From the NCBI RefSeq assembly GCF_037893015.1, contig NC_133665.1:22171207-22235206 (forward strand): DNA of 64,000 nt, written 5' to 3'. Source of the stretch: Macrotis lagotis (Eukaryota > Chordata > Mammalia > Peramelemorphia > Peramelidae). The translations under genes and the position numbers were made by a program. Under the pieces are notes generated by a model, which saw only the letters and a list, made by a program, of their open reading frames with translations, ran no database searches and was not told the origin of the DNA. The first letter of the stretch is position 1; every line of letters begins with the position of its first letter. Of the stretch, positions 44,150 through 55,277 are shown piece by piece.

Positions 44150-44655
44150 CTTCCAATCCATTGCTGGATTGTCATGCAAGTCATGTCCAAATGCAGCTCA
44201 CAGCGCTCCTGAGTACAGCTTGAAACAGATTAAAATGAAATTGGGAAAATGTAACAAAATAAATCAAAAGACAATAAAACATAATGTTAATTATTAACAG
44301 AGCAGCTGGGAGACACAGTGGATAGAGCCATGAGCTTGAATCAGAAAGATTTATCTCTCTATATTGAAATCCAGCCTTAGACAACTTCTAGGTTTGCCTT
44401 GGTTTCCTCATCTGTAAAATGAACTGAAGAAGGAAATGGCAAATCACTCTAGAATCTTTGCCAAGAACACCTCAAGTGGGATCATAAAGAGCCAGACACA
44501 ACTAAAAATGACTAAACAAGAAAAATTATAATTAACATAAGTAATGTTAATCATTTGATAATAAAAATTATGTGGTTTTCTAAGTCAATATACATCCCAC
44601 AAGGATCCTTAAATGCAGTTTAGAAGTCCCATTTCTGAATCAGTTTAATACCACT
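44150..44655. mobile_element. Non-autonomous hAT-like DNA element, split by MAR1
   Basis: Left piece: gcgctcctgagtacagcttg, gattaaaatgaaattgggaa, aaataaatcaaaagacaata. Right piece: atgtggttttctaagtcaat, cccatttctgaatcagttta, ataccactg. It matches in outline a common marsupial element with CAGTGGT...ACCACTG ends. The left terminal repeat is decayed. About 260 bp without the SINE. Confidence 0.5.
44297..44541 (+). mobile_element. MAR1-type SINE with target duplication
   Basis: Full-length plus copy; 14-bp duplication TAATGTTAATYATT at 44283-44296 and 44542-44555, one change. Inserted in the hAT-like element. Confidence 0.93.
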
Positions 44656-45817
44656 GTTCATAGGGCTTTGTTCTGATATAACTTTCTTTTCTTCTTCTAT
44701 ATTATTTTGCTTGGGAATTTCATCCAACTCCCATGGATTAAATTATTAATTCTAGGAAGATTATTCTCACATTTTTTTAATCCAGCCCTAACCTTTCTGC
44801 TGGCCTTCAGGCTACATCTCCAATTGCCTGTTGAACATCCAGAACTAAATAGGCATCTCAAACTCAACATGTCCAAAATTAAATTCATGTTCTTTCCACA
44901 CAAATCCTTCCCTCTTCCTACTTTCTCTATTAATTCAAGGTAACAATCCTTCCAAGTTTTACATATATTTTTTCACTTCCCTTATAAAAATATATTGCCA
45001 TGTCCAAACAATCTTACGTTCATAACATCTCTCTCTCTCCTAGTCTCCCTTCTCTCCTTGGACACATGGTCACCTTATGGATGTAGGCTCTCGTCACTTC
45101 ACACCAAGATTATTGCAAAAGCCAGTTGTCTGATCTACCTGCAATAAATCTCTCTTCTTTCCAGTTCATCCTTCACTCAGCTTTTAAGGTGATCTTCCTG
45201 AAGTATAAATCTGACAATGAAACTCCACTCACTACCCCTCCCCCACTCAATAAACTCCAGTGGTTCCCTATCACTTTGAATGTAAAATCCTTTGATATTT
45301 AAAGACCTTCATGTCCAGCTCCCTGTCTCTATCTTTCCAGTCTTCTTTTATCTTATTTTCATGTACTGTGCTATGCAGGGACTCTAGTCTCATTTCTGGT
45401 CCTCACACAAGATGTTCCATCTTCTAATTCTGGACATTTTCACTAGCTGCTCCTCATGCCTTAAATTCTCTCCCTTCCTCACTTCTTCCTTCAAGTTCTA
45501 CCAGCATCCTTCAAATTTCATTTAAAATCCTGTATTTTGAACCCTTTAATTCTTCTAGGCCTTCCCTCTAAGATTATTTTCAATTTATCATGTCTATAAC
45601 TTATTTCTACATTGTTATTGGTGCCACCCTTGCCAGATGCACCCCTATCTCTTTCCTGACACTGCCACCATTCTAACAAGCCTCATCACCTCATGCGTGG
45701 TTTATTGTGATAGACTTATGCCTGACTGAAATTATCTCCTATTTATTTTATGTATGCTGATACATGCTTATGTTGCTTTCTTTGATAGAATATGAGCTCC
45801 TTGAGGGCAGGAACTGG

Positions 45818-46013
45818 TTCATACATTGGGTTTGGAGTAGGAAGTCCTGAGTTCAAATCCATCCTTAGATTCTTACTAAATGTAAGATCCCAGACAAGTA
45901 ATTTAGCCCCTGCCATGATAAAGACACTTACTTTGTGAGAATCAAATGAGACAATATTTGTAAAAGTGCTTAGCATGGCACTATATGATCTTAGATGTTA
46001 TAATTATTATTGT
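45818..46013 (+). mobile_element. Composite CORE-SINE inside L2
   Basis: ggagtaggaagtcctgagtt, gtgagaatcaaatgagacaa, gtgcttagcatggcactata, ending in ATT-rich sequence. Confidence 0.68.
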
Positions 46014-46059
46014 TTGCTTTGCATCCTTGCCATCTAGTGCAGTACCTGGCCCATGTTGA

Positions 46060-46318
46060 TGTTGTTTAGTCAGTTTTTTCCAGTCATGTCCAACTCTTTG
46101 TTGATCCCTTGTAGGTTTTTCTTGGCAGATATTCTGGAGTGGTTTGCCTTGTCCTTCTCCAGCATGTTTTGCAGATGAGAAAACTGAGGCAAATGGGGTT
46201 AAGTGACTTGCCCAGAGTTACAAAGCTAATAGGTGTCTGAGATTGCATTTGGATTCAGGAGGATGAGTCTTCTGACTCTAAAACTGATACTCTTTCCACT
46301 GTGCCACCTAGCTACTCT
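46060..46318 (-). mobile_element. MAR1-type SINE inside L2
   Basis: Inverted full-length copy: tgatgttgtttagtcagttt, cagtcatgtccaactctttg, gatgagaaaactgaggcaaa, actgtgccacctagct. Confidence 0.87.
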
Positions 46319-46360
46319 TGCTTGGCATAGATGCTTAGTAAATACTTGTTGATCAATTGG

Positions 46361-47320
46361 ATTAACACGGGTCAATGTAGGAAGGACTATGATGAGAAAA
46401 AATTGCTACAAGAAGTGAAAAACAAGGTTGAAAAGATTTGACTTTGAAAGTAGGGCAAAAACATTTGTCACAGTTGATTATTTCAAGAAAGTCAAAGTAA
46501 TTTATTGAGTATTGGAATGAATATATTGAAAGCTCTTAGATGACAGGGTACTGTTTTGTCATGGAGACAATCTAGGAGGTTTCTCAGGAAAATTAAATGT
46601 GCTGAGATAATTTTTAAATTGTACAGAATAAACTATATTAAATATATTATGGATTTTGTTATTCTCTATTGAGGAACCAATTTTTAATGAATGATGACAG
46701 AAGATAGGCAAATGAAATGAAGTGTAGGTAATATGATAGGAGCAAAAGAAGAAGAATAATGTCAGCTAGGGACAAACTGAAAATCTAGACATGTATGTTT
46801 CTCCATGTTCAAATGATTCTAAGGATGTTGGATAATTGCCAGCTGATTTTCTTCTTGGCCATTTCAAAGCATGGTTTCTTCTCTAGCTCACCTGCCCTGC
46901 TCTATCCTGTGTCCTTGTCTCTCAATGAAAAGTCTTAATGATTGTTGCAGAACCCCCTGAATGTGTTTTTTTTTTGTTACCACATTTTCTAGAAACACTG
47001 GATCTAGAATATGCAGGAAGTTCTGAGTATGTCAACAACAAAGACACCTCAGCCCCCTCCCAGCTGACATCATGTGCTGTTTGCATCCCAAATTAGATTC
47101 CCTGTGTGCTCTTGGGAGTCAAGACAGGTGCCAGTCAGTTTGCTCTAGGCTGAGAAACTGCTTGTTGTCTACCCACATAGATAAGCAGATCATGTTTCAT
47201 AGTCTAGCAGTTCTCAAGGGAAAGGAATTTGGCTTGTGGCATTACCTTGCTCCTCTTCTTTGTGAGGAGTTTTGTTCTTTTCCAACCTTTACTGCACCTT
47301 TCCCCTTTCCATGACATGCT
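46361..47320. other. No gene seen; unassigned
   Basis: About 950 bp. 46990-47260 looks repeat-free and holds a CRE-like TGACATCA (47064-47071) and a CAGCTG E-box just before it. No coding signal. Confidence 0.4.
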
Positions 47321-47568
47321 CCATTTATCATGTCCATATCTTGTCTCTACATCATTGTTGGTTACACCTTTGCCACATCTCTCAGATACACTCCCATCTC
47401 TTCTCTAACACTACCACCATTCTAGCAAGCCTTATCACTTCATGCTTGGATTATTGCAATAGACCTACACCATTGCCTGAAATTACCTTGCAATTATTTT
47501 ATGTATGCTGATATATGTTTATGTTGTCTCCCTTGATAGAATATAAGCTCCTTGAGGGAAGGAACTGG
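47321..47568 (+). mobile_element. L2 LINE, rearranged 3' part, second copy
   Basis: Matches 45581-45817 along its length: catttatcatgtccatatct, accaccattctagcaagcct, ttattttatgtatgctgata, tataagctccttgagggaag. An upstream L2 piece again lies between two 3' segments. Confidence 0.7.
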
Positions 47569-47734
47569 AGATTTCTAGTGTCTCCTCCTTCCTTTGTCCT
47601 GATGTTATAAAAATACAGACTTCTGTATGGATTGTGAACTCTTTGGGTGCCACATGAATGTTCATTTCTCTAGTAATAAATTTATTTTTCACATAAGTTT
47701 TATTGTGATTGCCTGTTGACAAAAGAATAGAGTT

Positions 47735-47900
47735 GTTTGGGTGGCTATGAATCAGGTTAAGGAGCTCTTAGACACTACTGTCCTCATAAAGAAATTGAAA
47801 CCTGCAGAGATGAAGTCATTTGCTCAGGGTCACATTACTAGGTAGCAGCAAAGCTGAGATGAAAACTCAGGTAATGTTCATCTAGGTGTTCTTTCTACTT
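47735..47900 (-). mobile_element. MIR/THER-type CORE-SINE
   Basis: agaaattgaaacctgcagag, tgctcagggtcacattacta, gaaaactcaggtaatgttca. Confidence 0.5.
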
Positions 47901-48039
47901 GGGACTACAACTTGTGATCTGAAAGGACAGTGAGTGTTGCTGTTTACTATGCAATATTGTTCACCAAGCATGCAGAAGGTAAAGCAGTAAATCACAGAAA
48001 ACTAGAACTAGGCACCACCACCTTCAAGCATCATAAGAT

Positions 48040-48222
48040 AATAGAATCTTGAGATTGAAAAAGACCCTAGAGGTCATCTAGTCCAACTCCTACCTGTTAT
48101 AGAAATCTCTTCTTCAGTTGTCCTGAAATAGAACATCTAGTCTTTGCATGAAAACTCTTAACAGCAAACAACTTCCTACCTGCAAGCCTATCTATATTTT
48201 GAAGATCCCTAATAAATATTAG
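48040..48222 (-). mobile_element. CR1/L3-type LINE, 3' end
   Basis: aatcttgagattgaaaaaga, cctagaggtcatctagtcca, actcctacctgttatagaaa, caaacaacttcctacctgca: inverted L3 end. Confidence 0.62.
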
Positions 48223-48227
48223 GGTAG

Positions 48228-48384
48228 GGATTATTTTTTTAGGATTTTACAAGGCAAATGGGGTTAAGTGGCTTGCCCAAGGCCACACAGCTAGGTAATT
48301 ATTAAGTGTCTGAGGCTGGATTTGAACTCAGGTACTCCTGACTCCAGGGATGGTGCTCTAGCCACTGTGCCACCTAGCCACCCC
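48228..48384 (-). mobile_element. WSINE1-type SINE
   Basis: Inverted full-length copy, head reading cacctagccacccc. No clear target duplication. Confidence 0.9.
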
Positions 48385-48407
48385 AAGGGAAGTTTTTAAA
48401 ACTAAGT

Positions 48408-48690
48408 CTTTTAGGAACCATTGTGTATAGGAGCATTGTAACTTATCTTCAGCTAGTATCCTTGAACACCAGAGTCTTATCTTACTAAGTGCCATCATGG
48501 GAGTGAGAGTGGATTAGAGACTGGAAAGGTATTTAAGCACTGGTGTTTTGGTAAATAAACAGAGCACTTGGAGATATGGTATTCCTTATCTTCCTTGTTT
48601 CCCTCCCCTTCAACACTACATTTGCCTGGGGAAGATTGAGGGGGTCCAGAAGTGGGTCACAACCTAAGAGTTCAGAATAGGGACTCAACA
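48408..48690 (+). repeat. 5' LTR of the fossil element
   Basis: Shares its full length with the 3' LTR. Family ends are TG...CA, judged from the lone copy at 57386. Contains a TATA-like ggtatttaag and a polyadenylation-type aataaa shortly after it, the usual order in a short LTR. Confidence 0.82.
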
Positions 48691-50161
48691 TATGGCACTC
48701 ATAAAGAGACAGTAAAGGCGGAGTTATCTGAGTAAAGTCTGGTATAAGGACATAGCAGATACAATCAAGAGAACCAGGTGACATCCCAGAGTGGAGGACT
48801 CTAGAGAAAGTAATAGGTTGATTTGTTACTTAGGGGGCTGATTTTAAACAAAGAGGAACCAGCAAAAGTGAGAAAACAAGTATTTAACTGAGGATTCAGG
48901 GGGAAGTAGAGTCTCTGAGGCAGTGCCCCAGGGGATGAAGCTTCTTGCTCAGCAGGAATCCATACCAGTGCCATGAACAGGATGTAGAGGACCTGCTTTG
49001 CTGCTGCTTTTGGCCACGGCTATTGGCCTGATTGCACTATGTGTGTTAAGCACAATCCAAACCCCTAAACCTATGGGCAACTTTAGAGACTTCTCATAGT
49101 TGCTGGAGACCCTGATGCAGAGCCTGAAGTTGATGCAGACCCTGACACCTATGACCAAGAATACAGCTAGTTTCACTTTTCAGCCTACAGCCCGGGGTTT
49201 CCAGACCTTTCCTCCCATAGAAGAGGGCTGTGAATTGCAGGCTCCCTGTGTTGAGAGTGAAAGTGTCACATGCTGTTGGACAGTTTGATATGGTGATGGC
49301 TACTGTTCACAAGGTGAGGCAACTCCAGGGTGTATTGGTGTTATAACACCCCTTAAGTGATTTCTCATTCTCTGCCTTTCTTACCTTCTGCAGAGAGAGT
49401 GGGGAAGGAGAAGCAAAATCTTCCTTTTTGCATCTTTGAAACTCAAGCTTATGTTTCAAATGCAATACAAACTTTGCAAAAGAACAAGACCCCTTCTAAA
49501 ACTTATTTTAGAAATCAAAGGACCCCCATGCCTTCTTCCTGGTTTGGGGAGGGGGGTTGGGCAATGACTATGTTTTTCAATAGGTTATTGATTGGGAAGC
49601 TTTGAGGTTTAATTAAGAAAAAAGGGGAAGAAGATTTTTTTCTGGTATTGGGAAATTTGGATTTTGTCTTTCAAATGGAGCCTGTGCTTTTGGCTAATAT
49701 TTTGGGGTGTATGTGTGTGTGTGTGTATGTATGTATGTATTTAATCATCAATAGGACGTTTTTACATCTCTCCACTGGCCTGGAGAGGTGGGAAAATGTT
49801 TCTATATTTTGAGATTTTGGTGCCAGCCAGGGTGTCCAACAATTTCACTTTGATAAATTTGAAATACAAAAGAATTGTTTTCTGTGTTTGTGTTAGTGTC
49901 TAAACTCTGAAATAGGTAAAGTTAAATGTTACTTCTTTTAGTTCAGGTTTTGAATTTGATTTTTGAAAAGTTTTTTTGTTGGCAAAAAGAAAACTTTGTA
50001 ATCTTTGTAAGTTGGGGGAAAATGTATTTCAAGGAATTTGGGAATATTGGTTTTTATTATTGTTTAATTGACATTTGTTTGTACTATTTTTGAACTTTTG
50101 TTTACAACTTATGTGGCATTCATTATGTAATAATTTTGTTTCAAAAACAAGAAGAGGGATA

Positions 50162-50427
50162 TATTAGGAACCATTGTGTATGGGAGCATTGTAAATTATC
50201 TTCACCTGGTGTCCTTGAACACTAGAGTCTTACCTTACTAAGTGCTACCACCAGAGTGGCAGTGGATTAGACACTGGAAAGGTATTTAAGCACTGGTGTT
50301 TTGGTAAATAAATGGAGCACTTGGAGATCTGTATTCCTTGTCTCCTATCCCTCCAACACAGCACTCTCCTAGGGAAGATCGAGGGAGTCCAGAATTCAGC
50401 ATAAGAGTACAGAAAAGGAACTCAACA
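50162..50427 (+). repeat. 3' LTR of the fossil element
   Basis: Same sequence pattern as the 5' LTR, ending ctcaaca. Preceded by the purine tract. Confidence 0.82.
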
Positions 50428-50451
50428 TAAATTCATTTCAAAATCATTAAC

Positions 50452-50595
50452 CTGGGGCAGCTAGGTGGCATAGTGGATAGAGCACCGGTCTTGGAGTCAG
50501 GAGTACTTGGATTCAAACACTTAATAATTACTTAGCTGTGTGGCCTTGGGCAAGCCACTTAACCCCATTTGCCTTGCAAAAAAACCTAAAAAAAA
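50452..50595 (+). mobile_element. WSINE1-type SINE with target duplication
   Basis: Plus copy with AAATCATTRAC at 50441-50451 and 50596-50606 (one change). It has a short deletion after 'cttggattcaaa' and a long A-rich tail. Confidence 0.93.
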
Positions 50596-50611
50596 AATCA
50601 TTGACGTAAAT

Positions 50612-50850
50612 AATGTTGTTCAGTAATTTCATTCATGTCTGACTCTTTATGACTCCATTTGGGGTTTTCCTGGCAAAGATACTAGAATTATTCACCAGTT
50701 CCTTTTCCAGCCCATTTTCCAGATAAGGAAACCAAGGCAAATAGGTTTAATGACTTGCCCAGGGTCACATAGCTAGTAAGTGTCTTAAGTCCGATTTTCA
50801 TTCAGGTCTTACTCTAGGCCTAGCATTCTATCCACTGTGCCAATTAGGAA
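50612..50850 (-). mobile_element. MAR1-type SINE
   Basis: Inverted: atgttgttcagtaatttcat, catgtctgactctttatgac, ttcctggcaaagatactaga, ctatccactgtgcc. Confidence 0.85.
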
Positions 50851-50879
50851 TTAATGAGCCAAATCATAATTGTTAGAAG

Positions 50880-51060
50880 TGATAGAGTAGACAAAAGAGC
50901 CTTTCATCTTGAGTTAGAGTACCTGGGTTCAAATTCCAGTTCTGATATTTACCTCCTATGGGATTTTGGGCAAGTCAGATGACCTTATCTAAAAAATGAA
51001 AGAGTTGGATTCGATGACTTCTAAATTTCCTTGAAGTTCTAAACCTATGGTCCTATGACT
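50880..51060 (+). mobile_element. CORE-SINE with L3-like tail
   Basis: gagtacctgggttcaaattc, gattttgggcaagtcagatg, ggattcgatgacttctaaat. Confidence 0.68.
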
Positions 51061-51083
51061 CCTTGACTTGTTCCATTCCATTC

Positions 51084-51202
51084 TTTTTTTTTTCTTTTTG
51101 GCAAGGCAAATAGAGTTAATTGACTTGCCTAAGGTCTCACAGCTAGGTAATTATTAGTGAGGCCAGGTCCTCCTGGCCCCAGGGCCAGTGTTCTATCCAC
51201 TG
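51084..51202 (-). mobile_element. WSINE1-type SINE, 5'-truncated, with perfect target duplication
   Basis: Inverted copy that ends at 'ttctatccactg', lacking the last part of the tRNA-like head. Flanked by perfect TTCCATTCCATTC at 51071-51083 and 51203-51215. An internal deletion follows 'aattattag'. Confidence 0.92.
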
Positions 51203-51215
51203 TTCCATTCCATTC

Positions 51216-52009
51216 TTTTTTTCCCCCCAGAAACCAGTGTGATTCTTTTTATTAGTAACTCATTCCTTTTTATTTTCACATATTTCATAAATACTAAAGA
51301 AAAAATACTTCTGAACAAATATCAACATCCCCCAACTATCTCTAAAGGAAACCACTGTGAAAACAGACTGAAAAGATCCCCTCAAAATGCATGATTGTTA
51401 AACATGTTGATGATTTTCTAAGTATAAAGAAAATATGATAGGATCACATTTTATGTTGTTCTAATTAACAGAAATCACTGTTCTACAATAACAGGATAAG
51501 GTTGTTAAATTTCTAATTCAGAGTGTCTTTTTACTCCTGATGATATTATTTAATCCCCAAAGAAATGAGACATCCTAGAAAAAGGAACATGGGCAAAGGA
51601 TAGGAATAAAGCTCAATTCCATTAAAACTGGTGCCATTTTCATATAGAAGTTATTTCTGTTATGTGAGTCAAAGACAAATGACCAACTTAATGTGACTCA
51701 ATTTATCTATTTATTAAGGAAAATGTTAAATCTGTAAGTTTCTCAGATTCAAGGAACTGGCATAAGATTACTAGAAAAACTTAGGTACTCCTATGGGGTA
51801 TAATATCAAACTGAGAAAAGTTATCTTTTTCTATTCTCAAAGCCATATTTCTATGGAATAGTTCCACACTTCATTCATACTCAGCATAAATATGTAACAG
51901 TATCACTTCAATTCAGACCTAGACTCATATGATCAGGAAATACAGTTACTCCCTATATCAATTATATTTAGGTATCAGAAAAGGTCAAGAAGGTGATATA
52001 CTGGAAAAT
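51216..52009. other. No gene seen; unassigned
   Basis: About 800 bp, AT-rich, no repeat recognised and no coding signal. Confidence 0.45.
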
Positions 52010-52175
52010 TCTATAGATTTTGAGTCAGTAAATCCAGTTTCAAATTCCAACTCTTCTATTTAGTGGAAGTCATTTAAAGTCTTTAGATCTTCAGCTCCTT
52101 ATTTTTAAAATGAATATTGTATATTTTATTTCCAAGGTCCTCTCTAGTTCTAGATTTACGATCTCACAGAGTGGT
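52010..52175 (+). mobile_element. CORE-SINE with L3-like tail
   Basis: ttgagtcagtaaatccagtt, cttcagctccttatttttaa, ccaaggtcctctctagttct. Confidence 0.55.
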
Positions 52176-52878
52176 ATAACAATGTACCAGTGTAAAGTTT
52201 ATTCCACACAGGTCCATTCCATTCTTGAACAACTGTAATAACTAGCTAAATATGCCTTCTAACTTTTATCCACTGACCTTAGTTTTATGCATGGACCTAA
52301 TGGACAATTTTCTAATGTATATTTAAAAGGGAGTAGTTTTGTTCCAAATAAAAATTAGGGAGCATATAGTGAATGGTGAAAATAATGTACTTTTCTCTCC
52401 CTAGTGGTTAGATAAGTTGAAAAAGGAATGCATGAGTTTTAAAATGGTTCAGATAATATTCCTTGATGATAAATATGTGATAGTAGGTTACTGGGGGCAA
52501 GTTTGGGATGTCCAAAGTGCATCCTTACCTACTGAGGACATAGCTACTCATTATTAGTGTTTTTTTTTAAAAGCATTTTTAGTGCCACTTTGAGAAATCA
52601 AACACTGGACCAAAAAGATCCTGCTTCCAACTGAGTATTACTTTTCTTACATTTGAGGTAATTGAGTGTGGGAAATTTATGAATGACTGTCTTTTGGATT
52701 AGGTCACCTAAGTGTAAAACCCAAATGACAATGAGGTGAATTATACTGTGCTTCCCCTGAATGATGTCGGTGAGTCTAGTCTCCTTTCTATAATATGACT
52801 ATTATAATACACTCCACCATCTTACTCTTACTAGGCATTTATGATAGTACCCAGCAGGAATCCATTCCCACAAGAGAA
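52176..52878. other. No gene seen; unassigned
   Basis: About 700 bp with no named element. Confidence 0.45.
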
Positions 52879-53007
52879 GTTAATAAATACTATGTGATGG
52901 TAATGAGGGAACTTAATAATTACTCTCTGATGGTAATGAGGAAACTTAATAAATACTATCTGATGGTAATAACAGAACTTAATTACTATCTGATGGTAAT
53001 GAGGATG
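52879..53007. repeat. 33-bp tandem repeat, about four copies
   Basis: Units at 52879-52911, 52912-52944, 52945-52977 and 52978-53007 (last unit lacks 3 bp). Each holds TTAATAA.TACT then CTGATGGTAATGA with 2-6 changes. The period is a multiple of three, which makes a spurious ORF with repeating LNNYSLMVMR-like units. Confidence 0.93.
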
Positions 53008-53104
53008 AGATGTTGTAAGAACTGATAAGATAATATCTATGAAGGGTTTGGCTGTTCACAGAGGAAGTAAATTGTGACCCTTCCAAGGACAGAATTTTTA
53101 CTGA

Positions 53105-53275
53105 GGAAGATGTGAGCACTGAATTTCAAGTCAGAAGACAGGTTCAAACCCTCTCTTTGTTATTATTTATATGATTTTGGGCAAGTCAGCTAACCTACCT
53201 GGGCCTCAATTTTTTTGTTTAACTGTTAAATAGGTGGGGAAGGGTTTAGACTAATTGATTTTCATCTTTTGAGCC
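53105..53275 (+). mobile_element. CORE-SINE with L3-like tail
   Basis: tttcaagtcagaagacaggt, gattttgggcaagtcagcta, ctacctgggcctcaattttt. Confidence 0.6.
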
Positions 53276-53364
53276 AATCCAATACCATAAAGGTTAAATA
53301 GGTTTTAAAAAAAATGATAAAAAGGTAGACAGCTTCATAACAGCAATGTTGCTTGTCACACAAC

Positions 53365-53878
53365 CATTCATTCTTTTGACATTTATTGTCTACATTGTGC
53401 TAAGTTTATCTAGGTGCAATGAACAACCCCAAAAAGTACAATTCCTTGCCTTCAAGGAACTTATAATTTGCATGCTCTGCACACACATGGAGAATTAAAG
53501 ACAAATAATATTACAAAAATGATGCAAAATAATTTTGGAGTTGGTGTATAGGCTTCCTGTACAGGATATAGCAAATGAACCTTAAGAGGGATTTTATGTA
53601 GTAGTGAGTAGGGAGTGCATGCTAGACATGGAAGGATGGCCCATGGAAAGACATAAGGAAGGGAGCTATACTATCTTATATGGGGAAAAGTAGAAATAAG
53701 ATAGTTTGATTTGAATGCAGAGCATGTAAAAAGAAGTCACAGTCTATAAACCTGAAAAGGTAATCATTCTTGAATCAGACTGTGAGAGATAAGAAAGAGT
53801 CACTGGGATTTCTTGAACCAGAAAAAGGCATGGTCAGGTCTGTGCTTTAGGATTATCACTGTGGCTAGGACATCAGGG
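53365..53878 (-). mobile_element. L2 LINE, 3' region, cut by the L1 at 53880
   Basis: Inverted L2: ttgacatttattgtctacat, attccttgccttcaaggaac, gcatggtcaggtctgtgctt, taggattatcactgtggct. The next part of the same L2 resumes after the L1 at about 58335. Confidence 0.65.
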
Positions 53879-54572
53879 GCACCAAGATGACAAATTAAGC
53901 AGTGATTTGCTGTAACTCTCCCATATTCACTTCCATACAACCATGAAATGGTACTCCAAAAAAAAAATCCTAGAATAGCAAAAACCAGCAAAAAGACAGG
54001 GTGAAGCAATCTTTTAGCCCAAGAAAGATTGGCAAGAACAGTCTGTCTCACTTGGGTAAAAGAGAAAGACAGTCCAGGGCAAGAAGCATCCCTGCAAGCA
54101 AGCAAATGCCACACCAGAACCCCCTACATGTCTCATTCTAACCAGGGGAAACAGACTTCAAGCAATGAGAAAAACTGTTGTTTGAGCATAGGTCTAGGCA
54201 AACAGGTGGAAGCCAGTCCTATGGGCATCTAAGCAAATAGGCCATCTCTAACTCCTCTCCCTCCCATCCTTCCATGTACTTCAGTGTAGTTTTGGAGAAA
54301 TGCAGAAATACCCCACCAGCCTCAGCACAGACCAAATACCAGCACTAGGACCTGGATCAGCACCAGAAAAGCTACCAGACCTTTATTATTTCCAGCAGTG
54401 CCAGCCATCCCCATCCCCACCCTATTCTTTCAGTGCAGCAACCAGACACAAGAGTCCCACATGGACCACAAGGCAACATCAATGTAGCACCAGGTAAACA
54501 GCCAGAGTCTACAACCCCTGGCACAAGAAGCCTGAGGTAGCCACTTTTACTCTGGGAGCAGAACTCAAGTTT

Positions 54573-54736
54573 TGTTTTTTTGGTTTTTTTTTAGGTTTTT
54601 GCAAAACAAACATGGCTAAGTGGCTTGCCCAAGGCTACACAACTAGGCAATTATTAAGTGTCTGAGACCGGATTTGAACCCAGGTACTCCTGACTCCAGG
54701 GCCGGTACTTTATCCACTAAGCCACCTAGCTGCCCC
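54573..54736 (-). mobile_element. WSINE1-type SINE inside L1
   Basis: Inverted full-length copy with perfect 13-bp duplication AGAACTCAAGTTT (54560-54572 and 54737-54749). Confidence 0.96.
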
Positions 54737-55277
54737 AGAACTCAAGTTTAAAGGAAAGGAAAAAGGCAAGCAAAAAAATAAAATAAAAAAGATCTAACCA
54801 TAGAAAGTTATTATGTGAACAGGGAAGATCAGGACACAAACTCAGAAAAAGACAATACTGTTAAACCATTTATGGGCAAAGCTTCAAACAGAAATGGAAA
54901 ATAGTCAAGTCCAGAAAGAACTCATGGAAGAGCTCAAAAAGGATCTTAAGAATCATATAAGAAAGGTGGAAGAAAAATTGGAAAAGGAAATGAGAGCAAT
55001 GCAAGAGAAGTATGAAAAAAGTCAATAGGTTGGAAAAAAGAAAATAACTGCTAAAAAGTAGAATTGGCCAAATGGAAAAGCAGTTACAGAAATCTGACCA
55101 AAACAACTCCTTAAAAGGTACAGATGGCCAAATGGAAAAGTAAGTATAAAAGCTAACTGAGGAAAAATTCTTTAAAAGTTAGAATTGGGTAAATGGAAGT
55201 TGATGACTCTATGAGACATCAAGAATCAATCAAATTCAAAAGAATAAAAAAATTGAAGACAATATAAAATAAGTTAT

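Larger units (their letters stand above)
44785..46360 (+). mobile_element. L2 LINE, ORF2 3' part to terminus, with nested SINEs
   Basis: acatctccaattgcctgttg, ctcaaactcaacatgtccaa, gtgatcttcctgaagtataa, cactcaataaactccagtgg, gaatatgagctccttgaggg, then after two SINEs gatgcttagtaaatacttgt. Between 45581 and 45817 it contains an upstream L2 piece (gccaccattctaacaagcct) placed downstream of 3' sequence, an arrangement shared with 47321-47568. Confidence 0.7.
48408..50427 (+). mobile_element. Old LTR element (ERV-like fossil), both LTRs present
   Basis: Two direct repeats bound a 1.47-kb interior: 5' LTR 48408-48690 and 3' LTR 50162-50427. A purine-rich tract (acaagaagaggga, about 50148-50159) stands just before the 3' LTR where a polypurine tract belongs. 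The interior shows no recognisable gag, pol or env, so it is a non-autonomous or heavily reduced copy. By eye the LTRs differ at roughly one in six aligned bases, so it is old. Flanks TAAGTC and TAAATT are compatible with a decayed 6-bp duplication. Confidence 0.78.

Noticed and set aside
44013-44297. ORF with a run of leucines like a signal or membrane segment
   Set aside because: The leucines come from an (ATT)n microsatellite at a SINE end, read in the TTA frame.
52795-53025. ORF with repeated LNNYSLMVMR units, like a repeat protein
   Set aside because: It is the 33-bp minisatellite translated; the period happens to be a multiple of three, and there is no sequence support outside the array.
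53380-53880. Conserved-looking purine-rich block before the L1
   Set aside because: It is the inverted 3' region of L2, continuing on the other side of the L1.
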